Shown here in pieces: positions 45,683-56,086 of a stretch of DNA of 64,000 nt (position 1 is its first letter; each line of letters starts with the position of its first letter). This stretch comes from Nilaparvata lugens (Eukaryota; Arthropoda; Insecta; Hemiptera; Delphacidae). The DNA is taken from the NCBI RefSeq assembly GCF_014356525.2, contig NC_052511.1, positions 14,555,942 to 14,619,941 of the forward strand, given 5' to 3'. The position numbers were made by a program, and so were the translations under genes. The notes under the pieces were generated by a model, which did not search any database, had not been told where the DNA came from, and saw only the letters and a list, made by a program, of their open reading frames with translations.

Positions 45683-48600
45683 ATGATGAAACAAGAGCGA
45701 GAGAAGAATAGAAGCTTCGATTTTAAAATATATCTTGATCTAGCCCAGCTTAAAATGCATTTATATTACTAAAATGATAAACATGGAAGAAGGATCAGAA
45801 AAATGGCGGAAGAAAAATCACTTTCATCATTCCATGTGAATTATTGATTACTAGGTATCAGCATCTGGGCTTCAATTATGACATTCAAAAAATTGATTAT
45901 TTCTCTAATTTGCTTTATTTTATATTCCTTTCCCGACTGGCATTATTTACTCAGTTATTCGGGCAGCCTGTGACGTAGGCCTACTAGCTTCTGCACATTA
46001 TTTTGTTGTGTGAAGTTTGAATAATAATTCCATTGATTTTATTTTTCAATCTGATAAATAGGAAATATCGAAGGAATATTCGATTTTCAGTAGTTCAGTA
46101 TTTCCATGGTTCAGAGCATTCACCTCAATCATTTACCTCCCAGTTATTGACTTTGATCTGGAATAAGAATAATTCAATAGGAGCCGACTTAGAATGATAA
46201 TCAACTATGTGATAAATTGCGGGCAGAATTGGCAAATTAGTAGTCTCCCAGTCTGAGGTAATTGATGATCATTATTTCTCAGTCTTATGAAGGGGCTGTG
46301 GAACATGAATGAATTATTAAATTTCGCGCCATTAGTTTCCTGCATAAACAACGTTAACCCGGTAGTCTAAACGTTATAACGCCTCTTCTCCTAAACGCTT
46401 TCTCCTCAATCTTCTCTCCTTAACCCTGCTCCTTCCACTAGACTTCCACACTTCTCATCTTTTCTCTTTCCTTTCCTCTTCTTATTCTGCCTATTACGAA
46501 AGTGCTCAAAGGGCGAAACATAAGGCCTTTTCCACGCCTTATGTCAGCCCCTCATTTAGTGGTGAAAGTTCAAAGGTTGAACTAGTTGTGGGAGGAAGAG
46601 GGGTAAGGTGCGGTGATGAGGAGGGGTAGTTGAAAAACCACAGACACTGCCACCCCATTCCTATGGCAGCCATAATCCTACAGAATTCATCACAAGTCTC
46701 TTTCACTCAGCCACTTTCACTCTGCTTTACTTAACTTTACATGCTTGTGGTTGAACAGGCGATTTCCTCATCACTCTGCCACACTCTCTCTCTCTCACTC
46801 TGCTCTCTCAGCCCCACTTTTGACATTTTCACTCCCTCAATCTCTTTCCTGTGCCTGGCGTCAGTCAACAAGCTTCTTTCACTTTTCACAGCATCGAGAT
46901 TCTTTGTAATCCGCCTGTGATTTAGCAAGAATAATAATTTAAAGCCAAAAGTCTACATAATTCCTTCAAACTTGTAGAAAGAATGAATGTTTGTATTTAA
47001 TATATTCATTAAAATTAATTTTTATTACGTTTTTATGTTCAATTAATTAATTAATCTATTATGTTTCAACATTTTATGTTCATTAACATTTAGAGATGAA
47101 TTGAGGTGTCAATTATTTCTATCTCCACTTCCAAACCATTATGAGTGTATGAAGTAGTTCATTCTCATTCCATATTATCGATGTGAAACCTGGAATGTTC
47201 TTAAACTTGAAGATAGACTGTCTACCTTTAGTTTCTCAGAATGTTTCTCTATTTCTCAAGGATCAGAGGATCAGTCCAAAAACTGTGAATAATTCTTATT
47301 CTTCCTACTGTGTTACTTCTCGCAATCAATAAACGTGACAGAATAACTGTGTAATAACAAAGTTGTGTGGCTTGGATCTTGTAAGAATCGATTCGACCTG
47401 CTATCCTCAGCTATAAGTTCCATACCGGACACTACAACAATCTGAATATTTCAGATGTGAACATCGTGACTGAGGGATAGAACTAGTCAACACAATAATC
47501 TGTGGACGACAGCTGTTCATCAAACTTTTACCACAGTTTCAAAATCGTTCATCTGGATCGTTTTCAAATATGGAACATTGAACTTTGTTTTTTCCATCAG
47601 ACCTCTTCTACGGGAAATACCACTTTGTAAAATCAATTGTAACACATCGCGAACGACTTACCTGATGATTTTAAGTCTGCTACCAGTATTTAAAAGATGG
47701 ACCATGATTCAATAAGTTGATAAGTTAACAATAACTATGAAATCCAGTATTTTTTGAATGTTCTGATATTCATTCCTTTTGTGATCACTCTTGAGGGATT
47801 CGCGCTGAGTGTAAATGAGTTTCATTCACAGAACTCACCCAAAACCGTGAGATGTATTTCTCTTAATATGCTCATTGTAACTTATCCACTTGGTCATTGC
47901 AGAGAATAACAATACAGCTAAGAGAATAGCTGGGTTGTTTATTACATAATGATTTTTTTCTAAGGTTGATATAGTTATAGGCTGATAAAGATAAAATATC
48001 ACTCTTCTAATCTTCTAATTGAATAATAGTTTCAATCGAAGTGCGTTCCATCATTGCCATTATTGAAAAATTATTGTATTGACCCTCAAATTCCTTTAAT
48101 CCATCATGCTATTTTGTGCAGGTGAACTGGGAGAAAACTTCCATGCAACATAGTTTAAAAAACTCAGAAAGTGTTTTCTTTCGTTCAAAGCAACTTTTAT
48201 TGTCACGGAAGAAAGTTTGAAAGTCTCAATCCTCTTTCTCTCGTATTGGTCTGAAAGCTAAAATGAAAGTCATTGCATGAATGGAAAGTTCGAAACAGTA
48301 TTTGAGGTTTTTTACTTATTGCAAATAACTAGCAAATCATCAATGTTTCAATTTATTATTTATTAAACTTCCTAATCCATCCCGTAGACGATTGCCAAGG
48401 AATTTGATTTCCCAGATTTTGATAGCAAATAAATAATAGTACAGTTTTATAATGATTATTCCTACTAATGTCACATTCCATTTATTTATTTTTGTATGTA
48501 TCTATTTCATGTTTAAATCAAATGCATTTCAAATAAAAATAACAAACATATTTCTACATTCATTGGCATTAGAAAGAAGCATCACTTTTTTAGAGTTAAT

Positions 48601-49357
48601 AGGATAGACGGATAGACAGTTTATTATTACCACAGATAACCATTTGTGATCTAATATATTCTATATATTTATCTATTTGTGATCTAATATATATTCATAT
48701 TTATGATCAATTTGTGATCTTCGTACTGTATCTGTTATATCATACTGATAACTGCATTTGATTATTCCAGGGTTCTTATATACTCGTATATTCCCATACA
48801 CATCTGCTGTAGATCTCAAGGATCGAAAGATATAATACTGGATTCTAATAATTTCAAACTATTCTGTTCAATTAACATGGTATTATATGGATCTCTATTT
48901 CTAATGCACTCAAGTTTTTGATTCACCTCTTTGAACAAACACAGCTCTATGTCCTATCTTGTTATTTATGTGTTTAGTTATGCAGTTATTGTTTGTGTAT
49001 GAGCTGGGATGTACTGTGCCGCTTCAATACTGGTTACATAGTTTGTATGCTGCATTATATATTAATTTGCAGAATTTTTATTGGAGCATTTGGATAGAAT
49101 TTATAGGAACGTGCTCTGGAGTGCGTAAATTGAATTTTATTGTTAAATGCATAACCTGCCAATAGCAATAGTTGCTACTAGAGTGAATGGTTCACGTTTT
49201 CTATACATAGCCTAGTGAGTTCGCACGTGCCATCTGAGAATTGCAGCATCTGCTCTCTATTAATGCCAATCTATTGATTCAGTTCCTTTTAGTTATTCTA
49301 GTGTTCAGTTTTCAATATCCATTTCCTGATCCTGTTTCGCTGTTGAATGCTTTCAGC

Positions 49358-49738
49358 AGAGAGTAAGTATAGAATGTACCATTCTATACTCTCTGTTTTA
49401 TTCTAATGTAACATTTCATACTCTCTGTTATATTCTAATGTAACATTCTATACTCTCTGTTATATTCTAATGTAACATTCTATACTTTCTGTTATATTCT
49501 AATGTAACATTCTATACTCTCTGTTACATTCTAATGTAACATTCTATACTCTCTGTTATATTCTAATGTAACATTCTATACTCTCTGTTATATTCTAATG
49601 TAACATTCTATACTCTCTGTTACATTCTAATGTAACATTCTATACTCTCTGTTATATTCTAATGTAACATTCTATACTCTCTGTTATATTCTAATGTAAC
49701 ATTCTATACTCTCTGTTATATTCTGATGTAACATTCAT
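49358..49738. repeat. 32-bp tandem satellite, about 11 units
   Basis: Unit: ATTCTATACTCTCTG plus TTATATTCTAATGTAAC. Eleven copies of the TACTCTCTGTT core, with variants TTACATT and TACTTTCTG recurring at intervals, which suggests a higher-order pattern. Just before the first unit an inverted monomer (CAGAGAGTAAGTATAGAATG) forms a hairpin with it. Confidence 0.95.
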
Positions 49739-49976
49739 TGTTTACTATCTTGTTCTCAGTCACCTTTGATTGTATTATATATAATACAAAACAATAGCAC
49801 TGCACGATTCTCAGTGGAACTGTCGAAACATGTCTCCCGAATAGGTCTAAAACAGCGCAATTTAAATGAAGGGTGCAGGCGGGAGTTTTCCAAATCGTTC
49901 CCGTTACTATGTTGTTGATTGGACCTGGTCCACTATTTTTTGCAGGCGGAGTCTCCTTGTAACCTAATATCACTGA

Positions 49977-50815
49977 AAATTGGGAATTTGAATGCTGCAT
50001 AATCTCAATTGGAGTTAGTCGATTGACCCATAGAAACCAATGTAGTCATCATGCTTGATGTAACTTAAATTCGTCACTATTCTCTATTGCCACTATTTTC
50101 TCTATCTTTTACTTGCTTCTGATTTATTGACAATAAACAACAGGTACAACTCTAAGCTTTGCCAATAGATGGCAGTAGCTGTCGTGTCACTTACACCATA
50201 CTTTTGTTAGTGTCACGCCTCCAAACTCCACCCATGTTTCTGATTGGTCGATAATTGAGTCAATGTGGTAGAAGTGATTCTACTTTGACTTTTAGTCAGT
50301 AGATAGCACCAGATTTTGAGTCATGTATATTTATTCTTGCACATAAATTCAAATAGAATAAGAAATCAAATTAAAAATCGCACTTGTCTGTGATAATTTT
50401 TGTATATTTTGAATTCCTCGTCGCTGTATTTTTTAAAAATTAATTATTAGATTCACCATCTTAATTTGTTATTCACAGTGTATTCTCCTGTTTTCGCATT
50501 CGCCTGCTCACAGTATTCCTCCTTTATCTGTCTTCTTCTATTTTTGTTCTTCTGTCATCCATTCTCTTCCATATCTCTCATTTCAAATTCCTGTTCTCTC
50601 AAGTCTTATCTCCCAGACAAATGTTGATGGCATTCAATTCCACTGATGGTGTGAGTTGGAAGCTCATGATAATCATAGTATATCACCACCCATATTACAA
50701 TTTTCTGTTTATTTTCCCTTTATAAATAAAAATTGAATGCGGATTCCAGTTAGCTATCGAAGAGACCAAAATAAAACATTAGTTTGTATGATTCAAGATT
50801 CCCATATCCCTTGTG
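49977..50815. repeat. Tandem segmental duplication, copy 1 (about 840 bp)
   Basis: Begins at AAAATTGGGAATTTGAATGC and ends at GATTCCCATATCCCTT. Almost identical to 50838-51676, offset 861 bp, with a 22-bp spacer. No protein family seen in it. Confidence 0.95.
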
Positions 50816-50837
50816 CCTAAGAAGATAATTTTGAATA

Positions 50838-51676
50838 AAATTGGGAATTTGAATGCTGCATAATCTCAATTGGAGTTAGTCGATTGACCCATAGAAACCA
50901 ATGTAGTCATCATGCTTGATGTAACTTAAATTCGTCACTATTCTCTATTGCCACTATTTTCTCTATCTTTTACTTGCTTCTGATTTATTGACAATAAACA
51001 ACAGGTACAACTCTAAGCTTTGCCAATAGATGGCAGTAGCTGTCGTGTCACTTACACCATACTTTTGTTAGTGTCACGCCTCCAAACTCCACCCATGTTT
51101 CTGATTGGTCGATAATTGAGTCAATGTGGTAGAAGTGATTCTACTTTGACTTTTAGTCAGTAGATAGCACCAGATTTTGAGTCATGTATATTTATTCTTG
51201 CACATAAATTCAAATAGAATAAGAAATCAAATTAAAAATCGCACTTGTCTGTGATAATTTTTGTTTATTTTGAATTCCTCGTCGCTGTATTTATTAAAAA
51301 ATTAATTATTAGATTCACCATCTTAATTTGTTATTCACAGTGTATTCTCCTGTTTTCGCATTCGCCTGCTCACAGTATTTCTCCTTTTTTGTCTTCTTCT
51401 ATTTTTGTTCTTTTGTCATCCATTCTCTTCCATATCTCTCATTTCAAACTCCTGTTCTCTCAAGTCTTATCTCCCAGACAAGTGTTGATGGCATTCAATT
51501 CCACTGATGGTATGAGTTGAAAGCTCATGATAATCATAGCATATCATCACCCATATTACAATTTTCTGTTTATTTTTCCTTTATAAAGAAAAATTGAATT
51601 CGGATTCCAGTTAGCTATCGAAGAGACCAAAATAAAACATTAGTTTGTATGATTCAAGATTCCCATATCCCTTCTT
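50838..51676. repeat. Tandem segmental duplication, copy 2
   Basis: Second copy of 49977-50815. Differences are a handful of substitutions and 1-4-base indels, for example TTTATCTGTC versus TTTTTTGTC near 51386. The similarity implies a recent event or an assembly duplicate. Confidence 0.95.
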
Positions 51677-52694
51677 CGTTCACATAATTGATAGTCTCAT
51701 ACAGTATAGGCTAATAATAAAATTTTATTAAATTGATATACGTTTGGAACTCAAATGGGTATTGGGAAATTGAGAGCGGCTTGGCTCACATATACATTTT
51801 CCACGGAACTGACATCGATAATCCGACTGCTTATATAGGTTTATAAATATTTACTGTGTGCGACGACGTAGGCTCTGCCTCTGCCCCGAACACATACACA
51901 TACAATGGAATGTGGGTCACAGGCAAATCAACAGACTCATGACACAACGGATAATGTTACAAAATGGCTACGAATTCGCAAACGCACGCTTCCCAACTTT
52001 CGACGTACTTTTTCGTGGAATATCATAATTGATATGAGCTCTGAGCTCTATTCTCCCTCCACATGTGCTTCCAACGAATCAAATCATTGAACTTCAAACA
52101 TGATACCATATTCCATAATAAATCACAAGGATGATTATCGATTGAAATATCAGGTAAAGATAGAATAGTACTAGAAAGTATATTCAAAAATTCTCCTTGT
52201 TTTCTGACTTCAATCAGGAATTATAACATAATCTCGATAGATTGATCTAATCAATTGTAGTGTCTATGAGTATGAGATGTATGTGAACTCAAGTGAAGAG
52301 TAAAAATCATCAGAAAAACTGTCAGACTGGCCATCTTGTAATAGTCCTTCCCATAATCAACTCACTACCTTCAACTAACATAATCAACTCTCATATCAAC
52401 CTTTGGGAAGGAGCGATCATAATTTATTTTTTTAGATCCACAGTATTTTATGATAACAATATTATTATCATCAGGCTTGTTGTTGGAGAAATGCGTTTTC
52501 TTGAACATTTTGATTTATTAGACTATATTTATGAGTAATATAATCGATTTTTATTTTTACAGAACAAAGCATATAATTTGAAAAACATTGTTCAAGAAAG
52601 AAAGGTTCTTCTCGTGTAAGGTCACTCTCACTCAACAACACGTCAAATATATGAAATTTTCCAGGAAAACAGAGACTGTATTTTCCAATTTGCA
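51677..52694. other. Unannotated stretch left of the assembly gap
   Basis: No exon supported. 51840-52080 is less AT-rich than its surroundings, with a 61-codon chance frame. Confidence 0.4.
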
Positions 52695-52794
52695 NNNNNN
52701 NNNNNNNNNNNNNNNNNNNNNNNNNNNNNNNNNNNNNNNNNNNNNNNNNNNNNNNNNNNNNNNNNNNNNNNNNNNNNNNNNNNNNNNNNNNNNN
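52695..52794. other. Assembly gap (100 N)
   Basis: Exactly 100 N, a conventional placeholder, so the true distance is unknown. It lies 61 bases before the start codon of the peptide gene and may hide a 5' UTR exon or more. Confidence 0.99.
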
Positions 52795-52814
52795 TCCAGT
52801 GCAGTAAGGACAAC

Positions 52815-52850
52815 TATAAAAATAGAATTGAAGTTTGATTGTTGATCAGT
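52815..52850 (+). promoter_or_regulatory. Possible TATA box and initiator (or 3' splice site) of the peptide gene
   Basis: TATAAA starts at 52815 and TCAGT at 52846-52850, with the A 33 bases after the first T: good core-promoter spacing. But this would leave only 8 bases of 5' UTR. The same GATCAG after a Thy-rich stretch could instead be the acceptor of an upstream UTR intron. The sequence alone does not decide. Confidence 0.4.
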
Positions 52851-52855
52851 CCACC

Positions 52856-52988
52856 ATGAAGCTGTATGCCTATGTATCCTTGGGGATCTGCGTGCTTTTT
52901 GTCCTGTTCTTCTCCCATCTCACTCCTGCTGAGGCGTCACCTCTCTCTCAGGATGACTCACGGTTCATGGCTGAGATGATGAACGAAG
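52856..52988 (+). CDS. Peptide gene exon 1 (signal peptide and start of pro-region)
   Basis: ATG in good context (CCACCATGA). Encodes 44 residues plus one base. Past the donor the frame stays open for 35 codons but becomes Asn/Tyr/Leu-rich from AT-rich sequence, which looks intronic. Confidence 0.65.
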
Positions 52989-55900
52989 GTTGGCTATATA
53001 ATTATTACATCTCTCTTTTAAATAATAATAATAACTTATTATATAATTATTCATTCCGATACACTCAAGTATGTAAGAGTCTCCTGTCATGATATTGAGA
53101 ATTTTATTTTTTAAGGAATTGAATAATGGATTATTTAATGGATTAGGTGTGAAATTGGGAGTTCCGCATCAAGGATAGAAGATAGTCTCTCATATTATCA
53201 TCTATCTATATAATAAGAGAGAGTAGGGTTGTGTTTGTTCGTTTGTTCGCATCAAAACATGCCAACTTGTGGATTGCATACCGGAAAAACGGGAATGATT
53301 TAGATCTCCAAATTTTGCACATAGATTCTAAAAATATCAATCTCGTGCACCTGGAAGCCCAAATTTCAATTTTCCTTCTAGATTTTTCAGAATTAATGTT
53401 CAAATTTCATCTATGCTACCGTACATGAAGTTCCATAGGCTACATTGTTGCAGCCCATAAGATTTTTTTATAAGGAGGTTATAATGCTGTTACAAGACTA
53501 TAATTCTCGAACGCCCGTGTAGCGTAACGGTAAATTGCTAGTTTACAGAGCGATGTTTCTTCGGTTCGAATCCCGATTTTTCCCAATTTTTTTGTTCTTA
53601 ATTTTCTCCCTCGAAATGTATTATCATCAATTATTTTTTGAAGGAATTTGTTTTCATCACAATTGAACTTGGATTTTATCAAATAATTATGTTTAATGTA
53701 AAATTTTGCCACCAGTACAAATGAAATGGTCATTGTCTTCATGCTGTAGGACTATCATTGAATTTCATAAGAAAAACATGAATAGATCACAATAAAATAA
53801 GTAATAATTTATATTCTTCTGTTATAATGTTCTATCAGACATGAATTCGCAGTGAAACGAGAATTTTAGGTATTTTGTTTGGAATTGGGAAAACAAAAGG
53901 CTGCCTGATTCAAATTGAGGAGGATTTAATTGATACTGAAATTCATTGATGTATTGGAAAAATCAATATGATTCTGTGAGATTTTCAAATATTATTGTCT
54001 TCTCCAGTTTTCTATACTAAAATAAAGGAAAGAACTGGCTAATACACGTAAGGATTAGGGAATTATGTTTGACGCATCATCACGTCTGAAATATACTCAA
54101 CTTATTAATTTGAAATTTCACATACAGATTCTTAATTAACCTAGGATGGTTATTATGAGATCAGGCATAATTCTCAGTTCTTCAAGATTTCATTACAAGT
54201 TTACAATTTATCATGAATCCAGTTGTTGTATAGAAGCAGCTGAACATTTCTTTTAAAAGAGACATTGGATGATAAGTATGATTTAAGATCCTATTCGAAA
54301 AAAAATAACTGACTTTCTGTCGCATCAAAACCGCACTAATTTCTCAAACCGTTCAAAAGTTATTCTCATTCAAAAGATACTGATATAAATAATTCATCTA
54401 TCCATCATCTTTACTATAATAATGAAAAGAGCTGGCTCATACACGTACGTGATGTAGGAAAATTATGTTTGACACATCATCACGTCTGAACTACTGGACT
54501 GATTGATTTGAAATTTTGCATAAAGATTAATTAACCGAGGATGGTTATAGGCCTATTTTCAAATTTAGAATTTTTTATTACATCAAGTTTTAATTTTGAA
54601 AAGTTCTAAAATAGACCCTACCGAAGCACGGGTTATCTACTAGTTTCTTATAATATGGTGGCAAGTAGAGATCAATAGAGGGGGAAGTGGTTCAATCTAG
54701 TTGCTTTATAGTACTCATTGATGCAATGGTGATGATACAGCTCTGAATTATGTACTCCAGTGATTTCCAACCTTCGAATAAAGACGACTCATATTCATAT
54801 TAATCATTTTTCCGTTCAGTTTGACTACCCTCGCACTAACCCTCCCCCCCCAACCCAATCAACTAACCGATAACACATTTTATTAAATGTCATTATGAGC
54901 AGGTTCACTGAAAAGGTTTGATTTTCTGTATTTCTAAGCTATTCTGAACATTCACCAGTCATTAGAATCAGAAATATATTTAAATGTTCTCCGCTCAATA
55001 GAATTGCTAATGTTCCCAGATATGATAATGGATAGATAAGCTACTGCTCATCTTTATATGTATAGATTTTTTTTTAAATTCATTTTCAATTGACATAACT
55101 CTATACCTGAGAATGGAGAATATAAATATTATAGAAATGTGGTAAATAGAAAAAAATACGGGACTATGGTTTTACTTGTTTCAGCTTACCCATCACCATC
55201 AATATTCAACAGGGAAGAGATATTTTCAGTATCACTAAAAATGAGATTCCACTTTGTTAGAGTGGAAAATTATTTTGAGGATTCAGTGAATCTATTCAAT
55301 TTTCAAAAGGTTTTTAATAATTAGTATGAACACGTCGTGACTAACCAAAAATCACTAGTAGGAACTACTAACTACCTTTAAAATTACTAGCCCTCAAAAT
55401 TGAAATCAAATATAAAGGCATACGCACAAAGCAGTAGACAGACGTAGAAAAAAAAACTTCTGTAGATAGATATGGATCGACGTCTGCATGCGTTGCAACA
55501 GTCGAAAGCCTGGAGAGGGATTTTTCCTCTGACTGCTAGCATACGTTCATCTGCTGCAATGTTCGTTTGTTCTAGTCGAAATTCACATGGTAGTAACAGC
55601 ACGAACGTCGCAATAGCGTGGCGCTGCCTTTTCCAACTCCCAAATAAACATAATAAGGTTAAATGCAATCTGAAGAAGTGGCGCTTTGCCTTTCCTCTTT
55701 TGTTTACGTTGGACCATGTGTTATTAATATAGGATTGGCGTGGAAGTGACAAGAAGTCAATGCCTTGCCATTGCCACGTCACTTCCGTGTGAATTGATCA
55801 TCAAATTACAACAGATATCACTCATGGATGTTCAAGACGTCTCCATTCAGGTATTAATATCGGGGCACCTATCTTCGCTCGTTATTTTTACTTTCCTTGT

Positions 55901-56018
55901 CCTATTACCGTAGGTAAGGAAAGTATTGCTTTCCGAAAAAATTAAGGTACCCCAATTTCTAAATTTCAATACGTTTCAAGGTCCCCTGAGTCCAAAAAAG
56001 TGGTTTTTGGGAATTGGT

Positions 56019-56086
<68 letters not shown>

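Noticed and set aside
46737..46928. 63-codon charged frame on the minus strand
   Set aside because: It is the complement of a CT-rich low-complexity stretch.
49386..49738. CRISPR-like array (regular 32-bp repeats)
   Set aside because: Units are directly adjacent with no unique spacers, in a eukaryotic genome. It is a satellite.
49977..51676. LTRs of a retrotransposon
   Set aside because: The two copies are only 22 bp apart, lack TG...CA ends, and no gag/pol lies between or beside them.
52588..52845. Open frame across the N gap
   Set aside because: The frame is created by translating 100 unknown bases.
53513..53590. A functional tRNA gene
   Set aside because: The A and B boxes are good but the acceptor stem does not pair, so a tRNA-derived SINE is the better reading.
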